Source: Mesostigma viride (lineage: Eukaryota > Streptophyta > Mesostigmatophyceae > Mesostigmatales > Mesostigmataceae). From it: DNA of 64,000 nucleotides. The stretch lies in the NCBI GenBank assembly GCA_009746045.1, contig RPFO01002078.1:764209-828208 (forward strand), given 5' to 3'. Position 1 is the first letter of the stretch. Every line of letters begins with the position of its first letter. Below the pieces are notes generated by a model that did not search any database, was not told the origin of the DNA, and saw nothing but the letters and a program-made list of their open reading frames with translations. A program made the translations under genes and the position numbers. Of the stretch, positions 43,961 through 54,754 are shown piece by piece.

Positions 43961-46900
43961 TTGAGCCTGCACACATCCCTGAACCCTGGAGGGTGCCCCC
44001 AGGGGTGTGTAATGAAGCTGCTAGTGACAGCAGTGAGGGGCAGCCCCATGCTCTAGTGAAAGAGCCTATTGGACACGATGGGGCAAGCTTGGTTACCACA
44101 GAGAGTATGCCAGCTGTAGCTGCAGTGGTTACTCGCCAACGTGCCCGCCATGGCGGTGCTGAGCCTGAGGTAGGACCTGGTGATGTGGACCCAGGTGGAT
44201 CTCAGAAGCATTCTGACCGTGCAGGACTGGCACAGGATGGTCAGGATGAGGATAGGGCTGGAGACAGTCTGACAGGCACGACCCTGGTGCCTCCTGTACA
44301 TAAGGGATCTGTACATACCTTGAGTGCTAATAATGACAATAAAAGGTTTTCTCTCTTGTATGACATTGCCTCAAGGTTGCATACCATGTTTGGCCATGCA
44401 GCTCAGTCTTTGCAAGTTGCTAGACGGCTGGGAGGAAGTGAGTTGTACTCCATCTGCCAACAGGTTGCTCAAGCTTGCAAGTGCAGGCTAGTTGCTAGAA
44501 AGCCCAAGCAGTCTCATGCCAGGACTCCTATTTTGCAGCCAGGCCATGTGCAGGTAGATATTCAGAGAATCAGGGGTTTGAAGCTGCTGGTGGCAGTGGA
44601 CAGATATACCAAGTACAAGACCCTAGAGATCCTGCCTGACATGGAGAAGCCTACATTGATTGCTGCTCTGAAGTTGACAAGGAGCAGGTACCCTGGGTTG
44701 GAGTTGTTGCAGTGTGACATTCAGTTTGAGTGCTGTGAGAACCTGCCAGAGTTTCCAGAGTTGCTGATTACACCCAGGGAGAGCCACGGCCAGCAAGGGG
44801 TGGTGGAGAGAGCCATCCAAGAGATCAAGACTGTGCTGCTGGTGGAGAGGATTCCAAGGACGTCATCTGCCATTGTGACATCTGCATGGCTACGTTCTGT
44901 GGAGGACAGGCTGAACCTGAGGACTCCCATGTTCTTTGGTGACATTGCCATCAATCCTCTTATGCTGCATACCAGGATGCTGCCAGCTGATGCTGAGCAG
45001 GCATGGAAGGAGAAGCTAGAGGCCAAGTTCCTCAAGCTGAGGCAGAAAGACAAGGGCTGGAGTGTCCTAGAACCTAACGTTGGACAACAGGTTGTTGTGT
45101 GGAAGGAACCAAGCTTTCCAGGGAAACGTGGCAGCTGGCATGATGGGGTGGTGACCCGAGTAGAAGCCGCTGGCCATAAGTGCTGGGTGGCCATTGATGG
45201 CTCCCAAGCAGTGCACCGTCTGTCCTGGTCAAAGATCCGTCCCCGGGGAGGTAATCAAGGAGACCTCTTCCAGGTGCCCGCTGGTGTACAAGGCGGGGGT
45301 GACGTGGAGCTTCCTGATCAGGGTGCTACAGCTGTATCGAGCCCTCAGGGTGACCCTGGCCCGGCCCCTGGGGTACCTTCACATACGGTGGTTGGGCAAG
45401 CAGGCGGACAGGCTGCACCTCCGGAACGGCCCGACACCAGGCCTAGGGGTGTGCGTCTATCAGATATTGTACAGGCTTTGCAAAGAGCCAAGAAGGAGCC
45501 TAAGGTGTCCAAGCTTGTCCAGTTGGATGAACCTGAGGTAGCTGCCATGGAGATAGATACCAATGCACAGGTTTCTGTCATGGGACCTCAGCATACAGGA
45601 GAACTGCTGGTCGGAGAACCAAGTTGCCCCTGGGTGTCTGATTTCAGTGGTAGGACGCATCTAAGGGTGTTGGGAGAGGTTACTGCCCCTGTCATGGGTG
45701 TGGATGTGACCTTCCTTGTCCTAGAGGACTATGATGGCCCTGTGATTTTGGGTCAGAATTTTCTGGGCAATCCTGGGATTTCTATCAGAGCTACAGCTCT
45801 GAGAAGAGATGGCTGGGGGATGATTCCCCTAGAAAATTTCAGGACAACATTTCCAGTCAGGTGCAGGGCCAAGCCGGTCAAGGGTGTAAAATGGGATGAA
45901 GGGGAGGTGCCCCCAGCGGCCAGTTTGGTGATTCCAGCTGTGTTGCACCCCAGCAGTATTGGCATAACTCACAGGAGCCTTGCTGCACACTCTCCTTTGA
46001 CATATGACCAGCTGGTCCAAGAGATGAGCTCGCCTACTTTGTTTGAGGCTTGGAAGCTCGCCTTCTCCAAGGCATTGGAGGAGTGGTTGCAGTTTGAGTG
46101 TGCTGCACCAACAGACAGACGTCCCCCAGCATCAAGGAAGCTTGCTTTGAGATTTGTGCTGAAGAGGAAGGTTGTGGATGAGGTATCAGTGCCCCATGTC
46201 AGGCCTGTCCTGAATGAGTATCACGGCACGGGGAGTCTGCCAGGAGAGGAGCTATACACGCCAGGGATGCTACACGACACATGGAGAATTTTGCTATGTC
46301 TCTACGTGGGGTTGCTGAACAGGGGAGCAGCTATGTCATCAGTGCTGCTGGACTTCAAGAGGGCATTTTTAAAATCTGATCCAGAAGTGGCCAGGAGGGT
46401 GTGGAAGCAGGATGAGCCTTACTGTGTTGAGGTGCCTGCCATCTGGAAGCTGGAGCTGCATCAACAATTCCTGGTTATTCTGAAGGGCCTGGAAGGACTC
46501 AGGTCGAGCCCAATCATCTGGAGACTCACGCTGCAGGAAGCTCTGATCAGTGAGTGTGGCTTGAGAGTGTCTTCAGTTGATCCCTGTTTGCTGCTGGCCC
46601 AATGGGAGGGTCTGCCAGTGTATGCTAGTTTGCATGGAGATGATCTGCATTTGCTAGCCCCCACGACCTGGCTGAAGAAGTTTATTCCTGTCATCAGTGG
46701 CAAGTTTTCACTGGGCAAGGAGCTGTGGCAGGAGCCCAACAAGCCTGTAGTGTTCTGTGGAATGCAGGCTACCCTGTTCAGGAGGGACGGGGAGTGGAGT
46801 ATCAGGCTTCAGGCTGGAGGAGATTATAAACAGACCATTGTGAAGGCCTTGCCAGAGAAGATCACCCAGGCTGCAGGACCTGAGTTGAGAGGCATGTGGG

Positions 46901-47550
46901 CCTGGTTTGCCAGCATCTGTGGTCCGTCTTTGATGGTCCATAGCAGAATGCCTGATGAGGTGCTTGAGGATGAGAAGCCTCGAGTCATAGCCCGGTTGGT
47001 GGAGAGTACCCCTGATCTGATTTTGTCTGGGATTGACTTTACCCAGCCTATCACCTTGGAGATCTTTGTTGACAGTTCCATGGATGCTCGCCAGGTTACC
47101 AAGGTCAGGGGGAGATCTGCTGCTCTGTTTGCTTTTTATCAGAGCAGGGCAAGTTTGTTCAGCTGGTACAGCAGACTGCAGAAGAGGGTCTGTATCAGTT
47201 CAGATGTGGCAGAATGCAGGGCCATATGCGAGGGGATCCAGTCCAGCCTGTACATAAAGGAGTTAATGCTGGAGCTGGCTTCAGTTACCCCTTGGACCTT
47301 GCAGATGGAGACGTTGTTGCTAACAGACAGCATGGGTATGGTCCAGTTTGTTCACAAGCAGCTGGCCAGGAGCCGGGACCTGGATTATTTGTTGCTGAAG
47401 GAGTTGGCCAGTTTGGTTGACTTGAAGCATATCCCTGGCGAGGAGAACCCTGCTGATGCATTGACAAAGCTGCCACACAAGGCCCCAGCCCAGTACAATG
47501 TACTGAGGAAGCTCATGAATGCTGACTGTCAAGTCGGTCTATCTGTCTAA
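43957..47550 (+). CDS. A2 pol polyprotein, complete (1197 codons)
   Basis: Counting from 43957: a spacer of about 140 residues with no protease motif; integrase zinc motif LHTMFGH/CKC; integrase catalytic D215, D254, E284 (spacing to E shorter than the usual 35); SH3-like tail with VHRLSWSKIRPR; protease-like D534-T-N-A with ILGQNFL about 60 residues on; RT with D799 (LLDFKRAFL) and HGDD (893-896); RNase H from D1039 (FVDSSMD) to ENPADALTKLP. Standard Copia has the protease before integrase and DTG or DSG. No ATG at the very start; expression probably needs frameshifting or reinitiation from gag. Confidence 0.9.
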   Translation: MIEPAHIPEPWRVPPGVCNEAASDSSEGQPHALVKEPIGHDGASLVTTESMPAVAAVVTRQRARHGGAEPEVGPGDVDPGGSQKHSDRAGLAQDGQDEDRAGDSLTGTTLVPPVHKGSVHTLSANNDNKRFSLLYDIASRLHTMFGHAAQSLQVARRLGGSELYSICQQVAQACKCRLVARKPKQSHARTPILQPGHVQVDIQRIRGLKLLVAVDRYTKYKTLEILPDMEKPTLIAALKLTRSRYPGLELLQCDIQFECCENLPEFPELLITPRESHGQQGVVERAIQEIKTVLLVERIPRTSSAIVTSAWLRSVEDRLNLRTPMFFGDIAINPLMLHTRMLPADAEQAWKEKLEAKFLKLRQKDKGWSVLEPNVGQQVVVWKEPSFPGKRGSWHDGVVTRVEAAGHKCWVAIDGSQAVHRLSWSKIRPRGGNQGDLFQVPAGVQGGGDVELPDQGATAVSSPQGDPGPAPGVPSHTVVGQAGGQAAPPERPDTRPRGVRLSDIVQALQRAKKEPKVSKLVQLDEPEVAAMEIDTNAQVSVMGPQHTGELLVGEPSCPWVSDFSGRTHLRVLGEVTAPVMGVDVTFLVLEDYDGPVILGQNFLGNPGISIRATALRRDGWGMIPLENFRTTFPVRCRAKPVKGVKWDEGEVPPAASLVIPAVLHPSSIGITHRSLAAHSPLTYDQLVQEMSSPTLFEAWKLAFSKALEEWLQFECAAPTDRRPPASRKLALRFVLKRKVVDEVSVPHVRPVLNEYHGTGSLPGEELYTPGMLHDTWRILLCLYVGLLNRGAAMSSVLLDFKRAFLKSDPEVARRVWKQDEPYCVEVPAIWKLELHQQFLVILKGLEGLRSSPIIWRLTLQEALISECGLRVSSVDPCLLLAQWEGLPVYASLHGDDLHLLAPTTWLKKFIPVISGKFSLGKELWQEPNKPVVFCGMQATLFRRDGEWSIRLQAGGDYKQTIVKALPEKITQAAGPELRGMWAWFASICGPSLMVHSRMPDEVLEDEKPRVIARLVESTPDLILSGIDFTQPITLEIFVDSSMDARQVTKVRGRSAALFAFYQSRASLFSWYSRLQKRVCISSDVAECRAICEGIQSSLYIKELMLELASVTPWTLQMETLLLTDSMGMVQFVHKQLARSRDLDYLLLKELASLVDLKHIPGEENPADALTKLPHKAPAQYNVLRKLMNADCQVGLSV

Positions 47551-48279
47551 AAGCTGAGAGCTGGGTGCTTAAGTCTCTGGATATCAGGCTGGGAGCTTGA
47601 TTGTACATAATCCTGAGCACACCTTGAGGGGTGAGACATGTCTCTGGTGTGGGAATGTCTGACATTGTCTCTGATGGAGAGATGTCTATCTGGGGTTTTC
47701 ATCTCAGTCTGAGGTTTCCCCAGATCTGTGGTTTGTGGGCGGGGTTCGATTCCCTGGTGCCGTCTTAAGGCGGAGTTTCACGGACTGGCTGACCCATCCA
47801 CCATGCTGGTGAGGTGGCGACAGGTCCCCTGATTTTCCACGGTTGGAACGAGTAGGGAGCTTGTGTTTTGCATGTGCTTCGCGTAGATGTTGTGTCTGGT
47901 TCGATAAGGGGCAGCAGACCGGCGCCGACTCCCGTCTGGGGGTCAGCAATGTTTTCTGATGAGCTGTTGTGGGTGATCTGTGGGGTTTCGCCTAAGGTCC
48001 TGAAGGTTGTACATACTTCTCAAGTTCTTAACTGAACACCTATGGGCTGCCACAGTTGGCCAACCTCTTGTACATGGGTAACACAACGAGCCTCCCGTGA
48101 AGGGATAGGGACTCATTGTAATTTGTTTGTGCTCCTGAGCCAGTATGGGTGCTATGTACATATAATAAGGAATCCAAGCTGACTGTCATGCCCAGCGGGT
48201 TGTGACTTGTAGTCTGGGGAGGATATCCAGTACCCATTGTGTGTGTTTGTATGTAGACTTGTGTGAGCTGCTACAGCTC
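47551..48279 (+). other. 3' noncoding region of A2 with a tRNA T-arm-like motif
   Basis: At about 47741-47757 CGGGGTTCGATTCCCTG can fold as a 5-bp stem with a 7-base TTCGATT loop, as in a tRNA T-arm. The same region exists in A1 (complement near 20440-20456). No other ORF of note. Confidence 0.6.
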
Positions 48280-48297
48280 AAGAAAAGAAAGGATTGG
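48280..48297 (+). promoter_or_regulatory. Polypurine tract of A2
   Basis: AAGAAAAGAAAGGATTGG directly abuts the 3' LTR, where plus-strand priming is expected. The B2 tract (61842-61859) ends in the similar AAGAAAGGGTTGG. Confidence 0.8.
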
Positions 48298-48994
48298 AGT
48301 TAACGCCAAGCGCATTGGCGTGATCCTGATTCGGCATATCTCTGCGATTCCAGCGGCACCGGAACGAGTTCATTCCGACAAGTATCAAGAAAGTTATGGC
48401 GTTCCGACTTCCCGGTCGCGCGCGAGCGCGAGCCGGCTGTTCTTCTAAGTCGGACGTGAATATTTGCCGACGACATATGGGGTCGACAGTAATTCCTGGG
48501 CTGACAGGAATTAGGTGCTGTACCTACGACGGTATTGGATTAATACGTCGTACGCAGGAAATAGGAACCTTAACCTGTGGTCTGTTGGTACCGCAGGCTT
48601 AGTCCTGGACTTCTAGGTGCAGATGCAATAATCACTGTGGTGACTGTACTCTGTGGTCACTGTGCCTGTATGGCAGACCTACTGTATAGGACTGGGCGCT
48701 GTACAGGTAGTGAATACTGTACCGGGGTGTTATTACTGAGCAGGCCTCCTAGGCTGCTCAGGACTAGCAAGCACAGTGCACAAGTATATAAACAATAGGC
48801 CAGTGCCAAATGGGCATCTCTTGCGAGCCCGCCTCACGTGTTGTGCCTTGACTTGGCAAGCGCGTGTACAAGCTTCACGTGTGTGAGCGCTGTAAACATT
48901 ATCCGATTTTAACAAAGCTCCGTTTCCAACCATATCACACATTGCTGCATTGCAACCATATCCTTCACATTGCATGTGCGAAGAAAGCTTAACT
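48298..48994 (+). repeat. 3' LTR of A2
   Basis: 697 bp, TATATAAA at 48785-48792, ends CTTAACT, followed by the duplicated GGCAG. It differs from the 5' LTR by a handful of substitutions and short indels. Confidence 0.93.
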
Positions 48995-51540
48995 GGCAGC
49001 CTGCCTGAAGAAGGCAGACAGGGTGTTTTCCAGGTTGAGACGTAAGGACAAGGGTTGGAAAATGCTGAGGCCCCAGGTGGGACTGAGGGTCAGGATGTGG
49101 AAGGAACCGTCATTACCAGGCAAGCGTGGCATGCAAGTGGCAAGATGGGCAGGTAACCCATGTTGAGGAAGCTAACCATTCTTGTCTGGTGGCTTTGGAG
49201 TAATCCCAAGCACGTGTACAGGCTATCCTGGGCTCACGTCAAGGAGAGAAGGCCAACTGCAATCTGGCCTGAAGACGGCCCTGATCCTCCCTTGGAGGGA
49301 GATGAGCAGGATGAGAGCCAGGCAGCAGATGCTAACCCACCATGCTTGGATTATGGTCTGTCCTGGATGGATGAGGGTGAGCAGGAGTCTGCTGAGACGT
49401 CTGTCACAAGGCCAGAGGTGGCCAGGGCTGCACCACAGTCCAGGGGGCTGCTTATGGCGGACATCATTCGAGCTCTGCAGAACAGCAAGCGTGATCCCAA
49501 GGTATCTAAGCTCACGGGATGGGGGTCATGTGGGGCACCAGCACTAGAAGTGGATACCAACTCACAGGTGTCCATTCTAAGGGTAGAGGATGCTGCAGGC
49601 TTGCAGTGGTCATCCCCTAGCTGCCTAGCTGTGTCTGATTTCTCTGGGAATGTGTCCATGAAGATCTTGGGAGAAGTGAGTGTGCCTATCCTGGGGGTGC
49701 CCACCACGTTCAGTGTGGTTGAAGGGTATCAGGGGCCTGCCATTCTAGGTCAGAACTTCTTGTGCTTACCAGGGGTGAGGATATCCTCTGAGGAGCTAGC
49801 ATTAGAGGGGCAGGGCCGCCTTCCCTTGCAGAGATATCGCTACTCCCAGGGTCTTAGTGTGGCTGTAAGGGCTGTGAGGGGTCTAGAGGCAGAGGGTCCT
49901 GATACAAAGGAGCCCATTGCTGGGGACCTGCTGATCCTCCCTACTACGTTTGACCCACGTGAGTTGGGTGTGCAGAGGTACCAGATCCCAGGAACGAGTC
50001 CTGTACCTTGGCGCAAGCTAGTGGAGATGATGCAAAGCCCCAAGATGGCTAAGGCATGGACTCTTGGCTTTGTTGCTTCTGGGCATGAGTGGATAGTTGC
50101 CAACTGTGCAGAGCCTGTGGATGTCCTCCCTGAGGATCACAAGCTGCTCAGGTTGATGTTTGTCCTCAAGCTCAAGGAGGTGGATGGCGTGCAGGTGCCA
50201 CATGTTAGACCAGTTGTGACTGAGTACATACCATGGCACTGGACAGTTAGCAGATGAGGAGCTTTACACACCAGGGATGCTGCATGATACATGGAGGATT
50301 TTGTTGTGCATTTACTTGTCTTTTCTGCAGAAGGGGATACCCTATAGCTCTGTGTTGGTAGATTTCAAGAGGGCTTTTCTTAAGGGTGATCAGCAGGAAG
50401 CACAGCTAGGATACTTGGCGCACAATACCCCCTTTCTTTGTTAAGGTGCCTGCAGTGTGGAGGGCAGAGCTGAAGACGAGGTATCTGAGGATTCTCAAAG
50501 GCGTGGAAGGCCTTAGATCGAGTCCCATCATCTGGAGGAAGAGCTTATAGAGAAGTACCTCAGGTCTGTCTGTGGTCTCTCAGTCTCTCCAGTTGATCCT
50601 TGTCTGTTTCATGCAGGGTAGCTATGAGGGGCTGCCAGTGTTTGCCTCCCTGCATGGTGATGATCTGCATCTCCTGGCTGGGCCATCCCACTTGGCAAGA
50701 GTTGACTCTGGCCAGGATCCAGAAACGGTTTGAACTGGGTAAGATCCAGTACATGGTTGAGAATGAGCCCATGGTGTTTTGTGGAATGCAGGCGACCTTG
50801 GTCCATCAGCAGGGTACATGGTCCATCAAGCTGGAAGGGTGGTAAGGATTATCCTCAGCAGATCATAGATGCCTTGCAGGAGCCCATCACTCAGGCCAGA
50901 TGTGCAACACTACGAGGTATGTTGGCATGGCTGGCCAGCATTTGTGCTCCTGACCTGTTGGTATTGAGTCGGTTGACCGATTCCCAACTGCATGGTTGAG
51001 GTGGGTGCTGAGAGAGTGGTAGAGGCTGTTCGCATGTCTCCCCCTCTCATGCTGGGTCCTTTGGATTTGTACAGGCCTTTTGACATGATGCTCTATGTGG
51101 ACAGTTCTATGGATAGTAGGAAGATCACAGAGGTCAGGGGCCGTGCAGCAGCATTAATATCCCTGGTGCAGGAACAGTCCTCTCTGGTCTGCTGGTACAG
51201 TCGGTTGCAAAACAGGGTAACTCCCAGCAGTGACATTGCTGAGTGCAGGGCAATCTGTGAAGGGCTGCATACTGCTCTTTACTTGAGGGAGCTATTTTAC
51301 CAGCTATGTCAAGTGGCTTCCTGTCGGTTGCAGATGCACACACTGGTAAGAACTGACAGCATGGGCATGGTGCAGTTTGTGCACAGGCAGCTGGCCAGGA
51401 GCAGGGACCTTGATTATTTGTTGCTCAAGGAAATGTCTTGCTTAGCTAACATTGAACATGTGGCTGGCGTGGACAACCCTGCAGATGCTCTCACCATGCA
51501 AGCTGGAGGAGAAGGCTGAGCTGCAATACCCTTTGCTTCG
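48995..51540 (+). pseudogene. Pol of B2, 3' part (integrase tail, protease-like, RT, RNase H), frameshifted
   Basis: Resumes B2 pol after A2 with KKADRVFSRLRRKDKGW. Then VYRLSWAHVKERR, protease-like EVDTNSQVSI with ILGQNFL (about 49545-49770), RT blocks to FKRAFLKGDQ (about 50365) and ASLHGDDLHLL (about 50650), and RNase H YVDSSMDSRKITEVRG (about 51098) to VDNPADAL. Frame changes near 49140, 50240, 50400, 50550 and 50840 break it. A decayed but recognisable copy. Confidence 0.8.
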
Positions 51541-51847
51541 TGGGCTCATGGCCTCCAAGGGGCCGGGGAGGGCCAGAGTAGACCAAACAGCCTTGCTCTA
51601 GGTGGGAGGCATCCCAGTGGGCTGGGCAGCCACGTGGTGGCTGACAGCAGGTCCTTCAGAGTTCAGACACACTCTGCTGGACAGGGGTCAGGGTGGAGTC
51701 ACTCCCCTGGCTGAGAATTTCGCCTGACAGTCTCTGTCATGGAGCTGCAGAAGACTTTGTAATGGGCCTTGGGTCTTCATGGAATGGACCCTGCAAGGGC
51801 AGCCCAAGTGTTGGCTCTAACAGGTTGCTGTACATTTGTATATATTC
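51541..51847 (+). other. Start of the B2 3' noncoding region
   Basis: Follows the pol end and is cut at 51847 by the non-LTR element; it resumes at 61195. The last 15 bp (51833-51847, CATTTGTATATATTC) are the target duplicated by that insertion. Confidence 0.7.
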
Positions 51848-52054
51848 ATTGAGAATGATAGATTACGGAGGTGAGATAGGCATGCAACATAAGGAAAAAC
51901 CCGATAACTGGGAGAATAACCCTGAAGAAATTAATAGTAATCTGACACAGACATCCAAGGATCACGCCAGCGGCACAAGGTACAACTAACTAGACATCAC
52001 AAAACTACACGCAGCAACAGCGCTGCCGGCCCACCATGCAGGCCTGGAAGGGAT

Positions 52055-54754
52055 CTAGACCGCATGGGTCGCGACAAAGTCGGCCTGGGTGCGGCGGAAT
52101 AACACATCAGCCACGGTGCGAGTGAGGGCGAGTGACAGGCGCTGCCGCCAATACGAGGACCACGTGCGGGCCGACCACGGGGCGGTCTGACCCTCGAGGT
52201 CGAGGCGGTCTTCACGGCGCTGGCAGCACTCGTGGAAAAACTCCGCTGTCTTGGGGCCCATGGCCCCGAACTCCTCAAGGACAAAGGGGATGACCCGGTG
52301 GGGCCCCACATTGCCGTAGGAGGCAAACTTGTCGCGCTCAGCCACAGTGGCAGCAGCGCCGGCATCCACAGCCGCCCGGAGGATGTGGCGACCGGAAAGC
52401 GGCCGAGCCACGGAGACATCGATGAGCAGGTGGCAACCCTGCCCGTCGTAGTCAAGCACGGTAATGTCGGGGCGGTGGTTGGGTGAGTAGAGGGCGGCCC
52501 CATCCGCGTCCTCGCACTTGATGGTGGAGTGGGGAAAGACCGACCGAACCATGGCACACACCACCCGGAGGAGAGCGGTATGGAGATAGAGGAACCAGTT
52601 CTGGTTCTGCTGGCCACCCATGCACGCGATGTAGTGCGTCCCAGTAGTATCCAGAGCAAGCCCGCAGCTGCCGCAGGACGCACCCGCCGTGATGAGAGGT
52701 TGCAGGGCAAAGAGCTGGTGGCGGAGAGCGATGGCGTAAAGGGCCGGAACCAGCGTGAACAAAGGGCTCATGGGGAGGGCGCGCAGGAATGCGGACCCCA
52801 CGCTCCCCTCAAGGGAAACGGAGTGAAGCCAAGCCTTCCCCTGATCGTTCAAGCTCGCGTGCAGACCCATCCAGTCGGCACAGTGTAGTATACCCGCGTA
52901 GGTCTTTTGTTGTTTTTCATGAACGCAGGCAGGGAAGACACTAGGACTGACGACAGTAGACACGCCGGGCGTGCCCCGGGGCAGGCGACGGTGGACGGCC
53001 TGAGCGGGGCGGACGAGGTCGCAAGCCTGCTGGATCCCGAGGAAAGAATCCTGCACAGCCTGCACAAAGGGGAAGGGGGATGGGGTGACCAAGTCGGGAA
53101 TGGCGCTGACGGCGCTGGGGACCAACCGGCGGATCTCCGCCCAGGCCTGAGCAACAGAGCCAAGGAAGGCGGCGGGGGCGAGGCGGGCGGCGCGGGTGAG
53201 CCCACACCCGCCCATGCGGCAGGGGAGGGTGGCCAAGCGCATGGAGTGAGCTGGCAGGCTAGGGCCGGGGAGGAGCACCTGCAAGGCGGCCTGAATGCGC
53301 TCGTCATGGCCTTCCGCGGCAAGCCGCACCAAGTGGGGGGGAGCGCCACGGAGCCAGTGAACCACCGGCCGCGGGTGGGCGCAAAACCACAGGAGGAGCC
53401 CTTTGGTCTGGGGGTCCTTGAGGCGCGCCCAAGTCTCGAGGACATGGGTGCGCTGTTCCACGGTGGCCCGGAGCTCCTCTGCGACGTAGTCAGGGTCACC
53501 CACAGGGACGCCTAGGCACGAGAAACCACGCGCCCGCGCCAATGCCCCCGGGATAGCCGCGGGGAAGCCAGAGCAGTCCCCCTGGGGCGAAAAGACTGCA
53601 CACTTGGGGAGGGTGAGCCGAAGTTTGATGGCCGCCATGGCCACTTCAAGGGCAGCCAGGGCGGCAACCACAGCGTCGGCCGGGCCAAGGGCATGGATAT
53701 CGTCCATATAGGCGAGGAGCACGACATCCGGGTGCGCAGCGTGGACACCTTGGAGAGCCTTGTGCAGCGGGGCAGACAGGTAAAAGGGGCCGAGGGGGTC
53801 ACCTTGCTGGGTTCCCGTGCGGGAAGCGATGTCGGCGAACGTCCCATCCTCCATGAGGAAGGAGAGTTGAGTGGGGTCGCCGTAGCAGGCTGCTGTCCAC
53901 GCAAGAAGGTCAGGGAACGCCTCGCCGACGGCCTCAAAGATGCTAGCCTTGGTGACAGCATTGAACGCATTGTGGCAATCCACCTTCAGCGCCACATGGG
54001 TCGGATGCGTCTCGAGGTAGGCCTAAACTGTGTGCACGATGATGTCGCTGCCCCCTTTGGTGGCGACGCCAAGCTGGGCCGCGACGGACTCCTCAGTATC
54101 ACTCCGGTTGGGGCAGAAGTAGGCGCGAAACTCGGGAGCCTTTTGGCGACAAATGACCTTACTCACCAGCTTGCGTAGGACCTCGCCGCAAGCAATGGGA
54201 CGAACGCGGCCAGCAGGCGGGGGGACGTCGTCTTTCAGGAGGGCAATGAGGCGTGCCCCAGCCAGCCAAGGGCGCGCCTCGGGGGCCAGGGACCCCGCGG
54301 CCAAGTCGGCGGCAGCCTCAAAGAGTGCGGTCGCCCCGCCATGGCCCGCCATCACGGAGAGGTGCTCGTAGCGCCAGCCTGAGGGGCCGGTGGAGGAGGC
54401 GTTCGGCAGATCCTTCAGCACAGCCGTGAAGATGTCCAGGTCCAGGACAATAGGCGGGGGCGGGGGGGTGGCCGGGGCGGGCACCGCAAAGGCCGGTTCG
54501 TCGGGGTGAAGGTCGCGCAAAGCCTGCAGGGTCGGGGGAGTGGAGGGAGCCAACGCGGTCAGTTCAAGCTTTTGCATGGCCCGGCTCAATTCACCTACCT
54601 TCACCAACCGCATGACGTCAGCTTCCACCCGGGCAAAGGAGGCGGCCCCCGACACCCGGGTGGAGGCCGGAGGCTGCAGCGCCCACAGCCCTTCCCAATC
54701 CCCGAGGATATAGGAACCGCCGGCAGCGAGCGATGACCGCACCCTGTACGCCAC
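52055..54754 (-). pseudogene. Reverse transcriptase and restriction-like endonuclease of the non-LTR element, one nonsense codon
   Basis: From 54754 the frame carries TGPSGWRYEHL and RVRPIACGEVLRKLVSKVI, reaches a TAG at 54025-54023, and continues in the same frame with AYLETHPTHVALKVDCHNAFN (motif A), GTQQGDPLGPF (motif B) and LLAYMDDIHALG (motif C). The C-terminal part has CGSCGLALDTTGTHYIAC (CCHC) followed by RPDITVLD and LLIDVSV, the PD...D pattern of the R2-type restriction-like endonuclease. Stop at 52055-52057. The TAG sits where a CAG would fit, so a C-to-T change is likely. Confidence 0.85.

Larger units (their letters stand above)
40960..48994 (+). mobile_element. LTR retrotransposon A2 (copia-like, full length)
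   Basis: LTRs 40960-41659 and 48298-48994 (700 and 697 bp) with ends AGTTAA...TTAACT and a 5-bp duplication GGCAG (40955-40959 and 48995-48999) in B2 pol. Order: LTR, ORF1, gag, pol, 3' noncoding, polypurine tract, LTR. Pol is uninterrupted and nearly identical to A1 pol, so the family was active recently; ORF1 and gag carry a few frameshifts. Classed as Copia by RT/RNase H similarity, but protease position and LTR termini are atypical. Confidence 0.93.

Noticed and set aside
43957-47550. Ty3/Gypsy classification of element A
   Set aside because: RT (HGDD context, VDPCLLL) and the C-terminal RNase H ending NPADALTK resemble Copia, and integrase precedes RT.
47739-47760. tRNA gene
   Set aside because: Only a T-arm-like hairpin is present; acceptor, D and anticodon arms could not be found. 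The same holds near 20447, 29515, 30440 and 61380.
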